A stretch of 64,000 nucleotides of DNA from CALVLD01 sp964467585 (GTDB taxonomy: Bacteria > Bacillota > Clostridia > Christensenellales > CAG-138): positions 1-64,000 of the forward strand of contig CAYXRF010000010.1 in the NCBI GenBank assembly GCA_964467585.1, read 5' to 3'. A program made the translations under genes and the position numbers. Position 1 is the stretch's first letter. The number at the start of each line of letters is the position of its first letter. Shown one piece after another: positions 25,018 through 33,250 of this stretch. A model generated the notes under the pieces. It was not told the DNA's origin. It searched no databases and worked only from the letters and a program-made list of their open reading frames with translations.

Positions 25018-25287
25018 ATGGAAAAGAACAGCTGTCGGTTTTTTAGGAATTGTGAATGTGAATACTTTCCCTGTCATGCCTGTACGGATGCGCAGAGGGA
25101 GGATTTTAACTGTCTTTTCTGCTATTGCCCGCTGTATGCGCTTGGCGACAGGTGCGGCGGCAATTTTACATTTGTGGGGGATGGCATAAAGGATTGCTCA
25201 AAATGTATGATTCCGCACTCTCCGAAGGGATATGACTATATAATCGGCAAATATCCGGAGATATTGAAGCTTACGCGGAGGCTGTAA
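25018..25287 (+). CDS. Cysteine-rich small domain protein
   Basis: 89 residues from the ATG at 25018 with GGAGG (25007-25011) in front. It contains about ten cysteines in a regular pattern: CRFFRNCECEYFPCH, CTD, NCLFCYCPLY, CGG and DCSKCMIPH. This matches the cysteine-rich small domain (PF04071), thought to bind metal or an Fe-S cluster, function unknown. The gene is the third in the nrdD-trxB operon, ends before a strong terminator, and could be a metal or electron carrier for it (inference). Confidence 0.82.
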   Translation: MEKNSCRFFRNCECEYFPCHACTDAQREDFNCLFCYCPLYALGDRCGGNFTFVGDGIKDCSKCMIPHSPKGYDYIIGKYPEILKLTRRL

Positions 25288-25314
25288 CCGTTTGTCTGAA
25301 AACAATTGTTAAAT

Positions 25315-25354
25315 ACAAAACCACGGGGCGGAATATTCCGCCCCGTGGTTTTGT
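25315..25354. terminator. Bidirectional terminator
   Basis: Perfect inverted repeat ACAAAACCACGGGGCGGAAT / ATTCCGCCCCGTGGTTTTGT between the nrdD operon and the convergent zinc-ribbon gene. Confidence 0.9.
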
Positions 25355-25377
25355 ATAGTGCTTATTTGCTGCTGGTA

Positions 25378-26163
25378 TTACCAGCCGTGCGGGCTGTACG
25401 CGGCAATGTAATACAATTTTAAAATAAAATCAACCACATACCATTTGCCCTTGTATTTGAATACGGTAACCGTACTCGTGTCGTTATACTTTTCGCCATC
25501 GTCATCGGTTGTGGTCACCCTGATTTTGACCTCATATGCGGCGGAGACATCATCGACGTCCATATCCCAATTTTCGCATATGCTCTCATATTCATCGCGC
25601 AAATCGTCTAAGTCGTTCTTGTCCAGCTTTTCAGCCTTTTTGATGGTGTATGAGTATTTATAATCGTCATCGCTGTTATCACACACATCATCCCAGAAAT
25701 CATCCTTATCGCCATCATAGTATTCATCAATGAGGTATTCGGTATACTCCTTGGGAGCAAGCTTTTTGGCATATGTCAGCTTGCCTGTTTCCATGAATTT
25801 AATACCGTTTTTAATGGCGCCCTTGTACCCGCCGCCCGAAAGCGCACAGATGAGAATTATCACCAGCACCACCACAGCGGCGCCCGCTGCGATAAGAATG
25901 AGCTGCTGCTTTGTCAACCCCTTTTTGGGCGCAAGCGCCTGCGGCTGTGCGCCGTATCCGTATGGGTCGCTATAAGCGGGCTGCTGATACCCTTGGGCTG
26001 CGGGCTGCTGATACCCTTCGGCTGCGGGCTGCTGATACCCTTCGGCTGCGGGCTGCTGATACCCTTCGGCTGCGGGCTGCTGCGGGCTGTTGAGAGACGC
26101 GCCGCATTGGGTGCATTGATATGAGCCATCCGGCAAATTCGCACCGCATTTGTTACAGAACAT
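25378..26163 (-). CDS. Zinc-ribbon membrane protein with QQPAAEGY repeats
   Basis: 261 residues. N-terminal zinc ribbon MFCNKCGANLPDGSYQCTQC, then about five QQPAAEGY-type repeats forming a disordered arm, one membrane segment (LILIAAGAAVVVLVIILICAL, about 90-110), and an extracytoplasmic acidic domain of about 140 residues ending KGKWYVVDFILKLYY, which resembles NTF2-like or DUF4878-type stress domains. The topology is cytoplasmic ribbon, external domain. The function is unknown. It has the same overall plan as the QNPY protein at 17.7-18.4 kb. Confidence 0.82.
   Translation of the reverse strand: MFCNKCGANLPDGSYQCTQCGASLNSPQQPAAEGYQQPAAEGYQQPAAEGYQQPAAQGYQQPAYSDPYGYGAQPQALAPKKGLTKQQLILIAAGAAVVVLVIILICALSGGGYKGAIKNGIKFMETGKLTYAKKLAPKEYTEYLIDEYYDGDKDDFWDDVCDNSDDDYKYSYTIKKAEKLDKNDLDDLRDEYESICENWDMDVDDVSAAYEVKIRVTTTDDDGEKYNDTSTVTVFKYKGKWYVVDFILKLYYIAAYSPHGW
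25980..26075. repeat. 24-bp tandem repeat, four units
   Basis: Four head-to-tail units of 24 bp (25980, 26004, 26028, 26052), the last three identical, encoding QQPAAEGY or a Q variant. Prone to copy-number change by slippage. Confidence 0.95.
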
Positions 26164-26193
26164 ATTGACTTCCTCCTTCTATAAGCTGGATCT

Positions 26194-26222
26194 ATAGTAT
26201 CATATCCCACACTATAATGCAA
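26194..26222 (-). promoter_or_regulatory. Probable promoter of the zinc-ribbon gene
   Basis: Minus-strand TTGCAT (26222-26217), 17-bp spacer, TACTAT (26199-26194), 31 bp before the start. Confidence 0.45.
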
Positions 26223-26348
26223 CAAGTATCGAGTATTTTTTTTTAATAATATGAGACTTGGAGAAGTTGTATGTAATGATATTTATGCAAATACGATTAT
26301 TGCGGCGTGTGCGCTGAGTGTGAGGGAGCCTCGTATTGCTGTTTGCCG

Positions 26349-26876
26349 TTATCCGTCCTGCTCTTCACTTGTTGGAAGCGGCGGAAGGTCGGACAGCGAC
26401 TTCAGCCCAAACCGACGCAGAAAGGCGTCTGTCGTGCCAAACAGCATAGGTCTGCCGACAGCGTCCTTTCGCCCAAGCTCCCGTATGAAATTCTGCTTTA
26501 AAAGCTGTGCAACGGCGTAATCACAGCGCACGCCGCGCACGGATTCGATATCCGCACGGGTTACGGGCTGGCGGTATGCAACAACCGAAAGCGTTTCAAG
26601 CATTGAATCCGAAAGCTCTTTCTCCTCCGGCGGGGCAAGCAGCTTAACGAGCCATTCGTTATAAACGGACGCCGTAACAAGCTGTATTGTCGTATCGGTT
26701 GAATAGAGCCTTATGCCGCGTGACGACGCCTGAAACTCTGCCTCCATCTCCGCAAGCACAGTCTCAAGCTCCAGTGGGGTGAGGTCGAACACACGCGCTA
26801 TCTCCATTTTGGGGAGCGGATCGCCCGCCGCAAAAAGCACGCTTTCTATCGCTCCGTACATCTCGTTTCTTTCCAT
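26349..26876 (-). CDS. scpB: Segregation and condensation protein B
   Basis: 175 residues. Winged-helix partner of ScpA and SMC in the bacterial condensin complex, needed for chromosome compaction and segregation. Recognised by AIESVLFAAGDPLPKMEIAR, ETLSVVAYRQPVTRADIE and VGRPMLFGTTDAFLRRFGL, the family's conserved helices. Its ATG is 11 bp after the scpA stop. Last gene of the M50-scpA-scpB operon. Confidence 0.95.
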   Translation of the reverse strand: MERNEMYGAIESVLFAAGDPLPKMEIARVFDLTPLELETVLAEMEAEFQASSRGIRLYSTDTTIQLVTASVYNEWLVKLLAPPEEKELSDSMLETLSVVAYRQPVTRADIESVRGVRCDYAVAQLLKQNFIRELGRKDAVGRPMLFGTTDAFLRRFGLKSLSDLPPLPTSEEQDG

Positions 26877-26887
26877 ATCGACCCCCG

Positions 26888-27688
26888 TTATGCCTCGTCC
26901 TCATAGTTTATGTCATCGTCATCACTCAGAAGCTGCGCTTCAACTATTGCAATATCCCCATACTGCTTTTCTTGAAAAATATGTATTTCACCACGTCTGA
27001 GCATCTCAAGCAGCGCCATGAGGGTGACTATCATTTCCATTTTTTCGGCGCCCGCCAGCAGCTGCAAAAACATCACTCTGCCGTTGCTTTTTTGAAGCGT
27101 ATCGCGTATCTTCGCCGTGCAGGAGCGTATTGTGTATCTGTCCGCGTCAATGCTGCGCGTGCTTTCGCTTTCAGCCTGCTGCGGCAGACGGTCTATCGCC
27201 GTGAGGAATGCGTGATAAAGTCCCTCAATATCGGTGTCCCGCAAAATAATCTCCGGCGGCGGCAGAGGAAACTCATCCGGCAGCCGCGAACGCATATCGC
27301 GGGCGTCTTCCTCCATAGCGCGCATAAGCCGAGACGCCTCACGAAACGCCTTGTATTCACGCAGCCTGCGGATCAGCGCCTCGCCCTCGTCCTCCTCCTC
27401 TTCGGATTCGTCCTCAATCTTTGGCTTTGGTATGAGCGACCGCGACTTCATGTACACAAGCGTTGCGGCAACGGTTATAAAGCCGCTCGCCTGCTCCATA
27501 TCAAGCTCGTCCAGCTGTGAAAGATACGCCAAAAACTCAGAGGTTATCTCGGAAACGTATATGTCCCGAATATCGACCTCCGCCTTTTCAATCAGATACA
27601 GCAGAAGATCGAGAGGCCCTTCAAATTGGCTTATCTTTACCCTGTATCCGCCCGTTTCAATATTGGTTTGGGCGATTGCTTCCGTCAC
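26888..27688 (-). CDS. scpA: Segregation and condensation protein A
   Basis: 266 residues. Kleisin subunit bridging the SMC heads. Conserved N-terminus YRVKISQFEGPLDLLLYLIEKAEVDI with the FEGPLDLLL signature, an acidic central region (EDESEEEEDEGEALI, about 115-130), and a C-terminal winged helix (VTLMALLEMLRRGEI). It overlaps the M50 gene stop by 4 bp. Confidence 0.96.
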   Translation of the reverse strand: MTEAIAQTNIETGGYRVKISQFEGPLDLLLYLIEKAEVDIRDIYVSEITSEFLAYLSQLDELDMEQASGFITVAATLVYMKSRSLIPKPKIEDESEEEEDEGEALIRRLREYKAFREASRLMRAMEEDARDMRSRLPDEFPLPPPEIILRDTDIEGLYHAFLTAIDRLPQQAESESTRSIDADRYTIRSCTAKIRDTLQKSNGRVMFLQLLAGAEKMEMIVTLMALLEMLRRGEIHIFQEKQYGDIAIVEAQLLSDDDDINYEDEA

Positions 27689-28458
27689 AGACTGCTGCCC
27701 AGCTTTGCGATTGCGTTAAATATTGTGTAAATGCCGTTCATCAATCCGTTTGACAAAAAGCTTATGGGTGAAAATCCTACCGTCTGCGCCATAAATACGC
27801 TGATAAGCATAAAGCCTATCAACACATAGCGACCGTTTTTGCGGAGCCAAAGCCAAGGACGGGGACCTGTTTTGCGGATAAGGAGTATCTCAAATATATG
27901 AGAGCCGTCAAGCGGAGCGATTGGCAGAAGGTTGAAAACAAACAAGCTGCAATTGATGCTTGCGAACATATACAAAAAGAGGAAAGCCCACATCGCCGCA
28001 GTCGATACGGTGTATGTGTTTGTGATATCCATCGCCGTGAAAATATTGCCCGTATCGCTAATGGGATATATGCAGCCCGTCCATTTGAGGGTGAGTATTA
28101 TCAGGATTGCAACCATCGCCATAATCAAATTGGCGATTATACCCGCGCATGAAACAAGCAGCATGCCCTTTCGCTGGTCTTTGAAATTGCGCTCGTTTAT
28201 GGGAACGGGCTTTGCCCAGCCGAAGCCCACAAGCATCAGCATCAAAAAGCCTGTTATATCAAGATGCGCGAAAGGATTGATAGTCATCCTTCCAAGGTTT
28301 TTTGCCGTGTCATCGCCCATCTTGTGCGCGGCATAAGCGTGCGCCCATTCATGCACGCTTATCGCAACGATTACGCTGATGAGTATAAACGCAATTATGT
28401 ACACCTTTTCAATTATCGGCATGTCAGCCAGAATTATCGATATCATGCGGATACACAT
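27685..28458 (-). CDS. Site-2 protease-like membrane metalloprotease (M50 family)
   Basis: 257 residues if started at 28458; ATG 28447 or the later MPIIEKV methionine are alternatives, since GGGAG abuts the first ATG. About six membrane segments. The zinc site is ISVHEWAHAYAAH (HExxH-like HEWAH), with the second site in NLLPIAPLDGSHI (LDG). These enzymes cut transmembrane segments; the client is unknown. The pairing M50-scpA-scpB is widespread in Bacillota and probably reflects co-transcription rather than shared function. Confidence 0.92.
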   Translation of the reverse strand: MCIRMISIILADMPIIEKVYIIAFILISVIVAISVHEWAHAYAAHKMGDDTAKNLGRMTINPFAHLDITGFLMLMLVGFGWAKPVPINERNFKDQRKGMLLVSCAGIIANLIMAMVAILIILTLKWTGCIYPISDTGNIFTAMDITNTYTVSTAAMWAFLFLYMFASINCSLFVFNLLPIAPLDGSHIFEILLIRKTGPRPWLWLRKNGRYVLIGFMLISVFMAQTVGFSPISFLSNGLMNGIYTIFNAIAKLGSSL

Positions 28459-28604
28459 CTCCCATTGTATTTTAAACTATTATACGCCAATGCGCTCGTT
28501 TTGACAAGGGGGCGGCGCCATGCGTGAATTGGCTGTTGCTTTTTGCCGCCGCATGGCTTATCATGTGCTTGTAAAATGCTGTGATTTGATTGGAGAAATG
28601 CCCT

Positions 28605-29669
28605 ATGTTCAAACATGTGCTTAAAACCGTGCTCAAGGTGATTGCCATAATTATTGCCGTTGTGATTGTTGCCGCTGCGGGGCTTGCGATCTATTTTTCC
28701 GCAACGGAATACAAGCCTGCAGACGTTGAGAAGGTTGCCGCTCCTGATGGCGCCGATACCGTAGCCGTTGGCGACACGCTCACTCTTGTGACATTTAACA
28801 CGGGGTTTGCGTCCCTGGGGGAAGCCTCGGATTTTTTCATGGACGGCGGGACAATGGTGCGTCTGGGCTCTGCCGAGGCGGTGCGGCTCAATATGCAGGG
28901 TATTTCTCAAACTCTGCTTGATCTTGACGCCGATATCTATATGCTGCAGGAGGTCGATACCGATTCCAAGCGTACCTATTCAATTGACCAGACGGCATAC
29001 TACTCCGAGAGGCTGGGCATGCCCTATGCCTTCGCGCTGAATTATTCCGCAAAGTTCGTCCCCTATCCCCTCAACGACATGATAGGGCGCGTAAACAGCG
29101 GGGTTGCAACCTATACAAGCATAGGGGCTTCCGCCGCGTCGCGTGTTCAGCTGCCTATACCCTTCACTTGGCCTGTAAGGATGTTCAATCTCAAACGCTG
29201 TCTTTTGATAACAAGGATACCTGTTGAAAACAGTGAGCGTGAACTTGTGATTATCAATTTTCATCTTGAGGCGTATGACGACGGCGAGGGCAAGGCGGCG
29301 CAGACCGCCATGCTTTACGACATGCTGGATGAGGAATATGCCAAGGGCAATTATGTGATAGCCGGAGGGGATTTTAATCAGACCTTCCCCAACGCATATT
29401 TCTATGAACCTATTGCGGAGGGCATTTGGATGCCCGGCACGCTTTCGGACACGCTTCCCGATGGCTATACATTTGCGTTTGACGATTCACTGCCCACCTG
29501 CCGACTGCTTGACCGTCCGTATACGGGCAACGACAATCCGCAATATTACATTATTGATGGGTTTATTGTATCTTCAAACATTGAGATTCAGCTTGTTGAA
29601 ACCATTGATGCGGGCTTTGTAAACTCCGACCATGAGCCTGTGAGGATGACAATCAGGCTTGCCGACTGA
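28605..29669 (+). CDS. Membrane-anchored endonuclease/exonuclease/phosphatase family hydrolase
   Basis: 354 residues from the ATG at 28605 (TTGGAG nine bases upstream). An N-terminal membrane anchor (residues 10-32, VIAIIIAVVIVAAAGLAIYF) is followed by an EEP fold: LVTFNTGFAS (Asn), MLQEVDTDS (catalytic Glu), INFHLEAYD, GGDFNQTFP (Asp-Asn), and VNSDHEPVRM (Asp-His). Family members hydrolyse phosphodiesters in nucleic acids, sphingomyelin or inositol lipids; the outside location favours a lipid or extracellular nucleic acid. Followed 17 bp later by an MFS gene, so probably one transcript. Confidence 0.9.
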   Translation: MFKHVLKTVLKVIAIIIAVVIVAAAGLAIYFSATEYKPADVEKVAAPDGADTVAVGDTLTLVTFNTGFASLGEASDFFMDGGTMVRLGSAEAVRLNMQGISQTLLDLDADIYMLQEVDTDSKRTYSIDQTAYYSERLGMPYAFALNYSAKFVPYPLNDMIGRVNSGVATYTSIGASAASRVQLPIPFTWPVRMFNLKRCLLITRIPVENSERELVIINFHLEAYDDGEGKAAQTAMLYDMLDEEYAKGNYVIAGGDFNQTFPNAYFYEPIAEGIWMPGTLSDTLPDGYTFAFDDSLPTCRLLDRPYTGNDNPQYYIIDGFIVSSNIEIQLVETIDAGFVNSDHEPVRMTIRLAD

Positions 29670-29686
29670 AAAGGACGTCTGTTGAA

Positions 29687-30997
29687 ATGGAAATTAAGCA
29701 GCCGCGTCTGTGGACGCGGGATTTTACAATAATCACTCTCGGCAGTATTATCAGCTATTTTGGCAACTCCATAGCAGGATATGCCATGTCTTTGCTTACG
29801 CTTGACCAAACCGGTTCAATATTTGCGTACTCAATTGTGATAGTGATGTATTCGCTGCCAAAGGTGATTTCGCCATTGCTGTTTGGACCGTACCTTGATA
29901 GGTTTTCGCGCAAAAAGGTTATATACACCCTTGATTTTTTGTCATGCGGTCTGTATGTGCTGATGTCGCTGCTGCTTTTTAAGAGCTGGTACAATTACCT
30001 CGTGATAATTATTTTTGCGTGCGTTATCGGCACTATCGACTCCGTCTATCAAACCGCATATGAAAGCTTCTATCCCACTCTTATTTCAAACGGCAATTTC
30101 CGCAAGGCATACTCGGTTTCTTCCCTTATCTACCCGATAACAAGCATGATAATGATACCCGTTACGGCCGTTTTCTACGGCACCGTGGGGCTTGCTCCTT
30201 TGTTTGTGTTCAACGCCGCAACGTTTTTGATTGCCGCCATAATGGAAACCCGTATTGTTGGCAACGAAACTCACATTGTTAAGGATGCTCCAAAGGTGAC
30301 GATTAAGGGCTATTACACCGATTTTAAGGAAGGCTTGGGGTATCTGCGTGAGGAAAAGGGGCTTGCGACAATAACCGCATACTTTTTTGTTTCGATGCTG
30401 ACGGGTACGCTTGTCGGCACGGTTATACTGCCCTATTTCAAGGGTATGGAGTCTCCCGCGCAGCTTACCGCACTTTTCCCTCAGCTTTTTGAACTCCCTT
30501 TTTTCAAGGACGGAAGGGCGTTCGGCGTGCTTGCATACTCTCTGCTTTCAAGCCTTAACACCGTGGGGCGATTGCTTGGGGGACTGCTGCAATACTTTGT
30601 AAAATATCCCACGCGCAAAAAGTATCTGATTGCCGTTGTTGTATACGTTGCGCTTGGCGTGCTGGAGTGCGTATATCCCTATATGCCATATGAGTTGATG
30701 ATGGTTACAATGCTTATCTGTGGCTTTCTTGCCGTCAATTCGTACAATATCCGCATATCCGCCACCCAAAATTATGTTAAGGATGAAAAGCGCGGCAGGT
30801 TCAACGGCATTTTCATGATGATAAACATGCTTGGCACGCTGCTTGGCAGTCTGATAGGCGGCATATTGGGAGACGTGGTAAGCGACCTGCGTTGGATAAT
30901 TATCGGTGCGATGGCTGTTAACATTGTATGCATATTCACAATATTTGTTAAGAACGAAAGGTATGTCAAGCCGATATATAACAGTGAGCTGAACTAA
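29687..30997 (+). CDS. Major facilitator superfamily transporter
   Basis: 436 residues with about 12 hydrophobic segments. The loop 2-3 signature appears as FGPYLDRFSRKKVIY (GxxxDRxxRR-like), and a central cytoplasmic loop (about 200-225, KVTIKGYYTDFKEGLGYLRE) matches the macrolide/drug efflux MFS_3 group, whose members carry this FxEGxxYL pattern. The substrate is unknown; drug or small-molecule export is likely. It ends at an intrinsic terminator. Confidence 0.9.
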   Translation: MEIKQPRLWTRDFTIITLGSIISYFGNSIAGYAMSLLTLDQTGSIFAYSIVIVMYSLPKVISPLLFGPYLDRFSRKKVIYTLDFLSCGLYVLMSLLLFKSWYNYLVIIIFACVIGTIDSVYQTAYESFYPTLISNGNFRKAYSVSSLIYPITSMIMIPVTAVFYGTVGLAPLFVFNAATFLIAAIMETRIVGNETHIVKDAPKVTIKGYYTDFKEGLGYLREEKGLATITAYFFVSMLTGTLVGTVILPYFKGMESPAQLTALFPQLFELPFFKDGRAFGVLAYSLLSSLNTVGRLLGGLLQYFVKYPTRKKYLIAVVVYVALGVLECVYPYMPYELMMVTMLICGFLAVNSYNIRISATQNYVKDEKRGRFNGIFMMINMLGTLLGSLIGGILGDVVSDLRWIIIGAMAVNIVCIFTIFVKNERYVKPIYNSELN

Positions 30998-31013
30998 ATT
31001 CTATACTTTTTGA

Positions 31014-31056
31014 GGAGCCTTTGTGGGTATGCCAACGCCCGAAGGCTCTTTTTTTA
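31014..31056 (+). terminator. Terminator of the EEP-MFS transcript
   Basis: GAGCCTTtgtGGG ... CCCgAAGGCTC followed by TTTTTTT. Confidence 0.85.
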
Positions 31057-31167
31057 TGTGCGCATTATATATAATTTGAGATTGAGGAGACGCCGACACT
31101 GCTGTGCGTATTAAATGCGAACCGAATGAAAGACGGTATCAATCAAAACAAAAACAGGAGGCACAAT

Positions 31168-32400
31168 ATGAAAAGCTCAATCACCCGTTCCGTCATTGCA
31201 ATCATCGCAGGTATTGCCGCGATGCTTACATTCTGCACAGCGGCATTTGCCGAGAACCCCGCCGCCGTACTTGCTTCCCTCACAGTTGAGGGCGGCACGC
31301 TTTCCACCCAGTTTGACCCAAACGTGCGTGAATACACCGTTTACGCAGATTCCCCCGAGGTAATTATCAACGCCTCAATGAGCGCCGTGGTTGAGGAAGT
31401 GCCCGTCAGCACGATGGGTGAAACCGAAATCGTACTGCTGTTCGACAAGTCTGAAAGCATGGGGGCGGCATTTGCGGACGCAAAGCTTGCGGCAAAGAGC
31501 TTTTGCCAAAGTCTGCTTGAAGGCAACCCCAACGCCAAGGCGTCGGTAGTGTTTATCTGCTCATCCCCGTATGTGGGCTGTCAACTTACCAACGACTATT
31601 CCGTGCTTGAGGCTGCTCTGAATGCGGCAAGCTGCAGCGGCGGCACAAACATAACCTCCGCTATTTCACTTGCAACCCAAATGCTTGAGCATGGCGGCGA
31701 AAACGCTTTCAAGGGCATTGTGCTTATGACGGACGGTCTGCCCGTAATGGGAGCATCCTCCTCAAGCGGCCCTTTCGCACCGTACAGTCCTCAGTCTAAC
31801 TGGAATATTTCTTACAACTATTGCAACGGTCTCTACAACACCATTCAGGCTTTGCCCGAACAGTATCATGTTTTTACAATGGGCTTCCTTCACGCCTTTG
31901 TGAGCTACCCCAACGACTATGCCTACGCTTCCAACGTGCTGCAGCTGTGCCAGAACTCCGGCTACTTTGAGTCAACTGACATTGAAACGCTTATTGAGAG
32001 CTTTCAGCAGGTTCTGGTGGAGATAATCGAGCATACCGGTCTTATCACCGTTCAGGTTGACGACGCCGAAAGCTACAGCTGCACCGAGCCGATTGTTGTT
32101 GAGGCAAACGACAGGGGAATCCGCACGGTGACGCTTACAACGTCCATCTACAACTGTGAGACAAGTGTTTACGAGATTACGGTTGTCTGGGTTCCCGAAA
32201 ACATTATTCTTGGAGACGTTGACGGCAATGGTATTGTTGACTCGGTTGACTGCCTGCTTCTCAGCCGTTATTGCATGGGCAGCATCCCCATGACAAACCG
32301 CATACTGTACGCCGGAGACGTCAACGGCGATGGTGAATACACTTTGGTTGACGTGCGGCTGATACTCCTTTACGCAATGCGGATGACAAGCAGCTTGTGA
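31168..32400 (+). CDS. Secreted von Willebrand factor A protein with cadherin-like segment and type I dockerin
   Basis: 410 residues from the ATG at 31168, with AGGAGG 6 bp upstream. The signal peptide ends at about TAAFA/EN. Residues 30-75 look like the first strands of a cadherin-like beta-sandwich (LASLTVEGGTLSTQFDPNVR, EYTVYAD). A vWA domain follows (about 85-290), with a MIDAS-type DKSES, MTDG and a threonine in SGGTNITSA. The closing sandwich strands (YEITVVWVP) come after it, so the vWA appears inserted in the sandwich. The C-terminus is a type I dockerin with two calcium loops, DVDGNGIVDSVD and DVNGDGEYTLVD, implying binding to a cohesin scaffold at the cell surface. Confidence 0.88.
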   Translation: MKSSITRSVIAIIAGIAAMLTFCTAAFAENPAAVLASLTVEGGTLSTQFDPNVREYTVYADSPEVIINASMSAVVEEVPVSTMGETEIVLLFDKSESMGAAFADAKLAAKSFCQSLLEGNPNAKASVVFICSSPYVGCQLTNDYSVLEAALNAASCSGGTNITSAISLATQMLEHGGENAFKGIVLMTDGLPVMGASSSSGPFAPYSPQSNWNISYNYCNGLYNTIQALPEQYHVFTMGFLHAFVSYPNDYAYASNVLQLCQNSGYFESTDIETLIESFQQVLVEIIEHTGLITVQVDDAESYSCTEPIVVEANDRGIRTVTLTTSIYNCETSVYEITVVWVPENIILGDVDGNGIVDSVDCLLLSRYCMGSIPMTNRILYAGDVNGDGEYTLVDVRLILLYAMRMTSSL

Positions 32401-32438
32401 TGCAATACAAAGGCTGAATACAGATTGATTTTTCAGAT

Positions 32439-32483
32439 GCTTGGGCGCTCGACCACCGGTTGAGCGCCCAAGCTTTGCTTTTT
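32439..32483 (+). terminator. Terminator of the dockerin-vWA gene
   Basis: GCTTGGGCGCTC (32439-32450), loop, GAGCGCCCAAGC (32462-32473), then TTTGCTTTTT. A perfect 12-bp stem. Confidence 0.92.
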
Positions 32484-32616
32484 GTCATCCCTTCTCTGCG
32501 ATATGAGCTGTATCATTTTTGCGAAATACCGCATCTGCGGTCAATGTATAATCCCGTAAGCTGGTTTAAGCTCAAATTGCACCAAAACTACACGCAGATT
32601 TAATTTGCGATTGTGC

Positions 32617-32644
32617 TTGACATTATCCGATATCGGATTATAAT
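32617..32644 (+). promoter_or_regulatory. marR promoter with palindromic operator in the spacer
   Basis: TTGACA (32617-32622), 16-bp spacer, TATAAT (32639-32644). The spacer contains the perfect 14-bp palindrome ATCCGATATCGGAT (32625-32638), the expected position for autorepression by the MarR protein encoded 47 bp downstream. Confidence 0.8.
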
Positions 32645-32690
32645 ACTGCTGCATGATTTTAATCGTGCTTGAAAGAGGAGACGCAAAGCT

Positions 32691-33158
32691 ATGAAGAATA
32701 ATTTTTCCACGCCGTTGGCGGCGTTCAATCAGGCTCAGAAGGAGAACGATATAATTTATCGCAATTACGCAAAAATGGCAGGTCTGTCGGACACTGCATT
32801 TTGGGTTTTGTATTCCGTTGCCGAGCAGGAAAAGCCATATACTCAAAAGGAGCTTTGCACGAGCTGGTTTTTCCCCACGCAAACTGTTAACTCCGCATTA
32901 AAAAGCCTGTGCAAGCGTGGCGTTATTCGTCTTGAATCGGTTATCGGCAACAAAAAGAATAAGCTCATTATATTGACCGAGGAGGGTGCGGAGCTTACGC
33001 GCACCGTGATACTGCCCCTTGTTGAAGCGGAGACGCGTGCATTTTTGCGCATGGGCAAGGATGAATATGAGCTCTTTTTGAAAATGACGCGTCGTCATGT
33101 CTCATTGCTGTGGGAGGAAATAGGCAAGACGTCGTTTTACGCTGAAAGCAATGCTTGA
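32691..33158 (+). CDS. MarR family transcriptional regulator
   Basis: 155 residues. A winged helix-turn-helix dimer, with core DTAFWVLYSVAEQEKPYTQKE, recognition helix FPTQTVNSALKSLCKRGVI and wing ... NKKNKLIILTEEGAEL. It is followed 92 bp later by a MATE exporter on the same strand, and the shared promoter has a palindrome between -35 and -10. The layout is the usual one for a repressor that is released by the compound exported by its partner. Confidence 0.92.
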   Translation: MKNNFSTPLAAFNQAQKENDIIYRNYAKMAGLSDTAFWVLYSVAEQEKPYTQKELCTSWFFPTQTVNSALKSLCKRGVIRLESVIGNKKNKLIILTEEGAELTRTVILPLVEAETRAFLRMGKDEYELFLKMTRRHVSLLWEEIGKTSFYAESNA

Positions 33159-33250
33159 GCGCCATGACGGAAAGCAGACCTCTTTTTGCCGCCGAAGCAT
33201 TGTGTTTTGCGGCTGCTCACTGAAAAACAATAAGCCTTGGGAGCATTTTT

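Noticed and set aside
25980..26075. 24-bp tandem repeats considered as CRISPR or minisatellite control element
   Set aside because: They are continuous, have no spacers, and encode QQPAAEGY in frame inside a gene.
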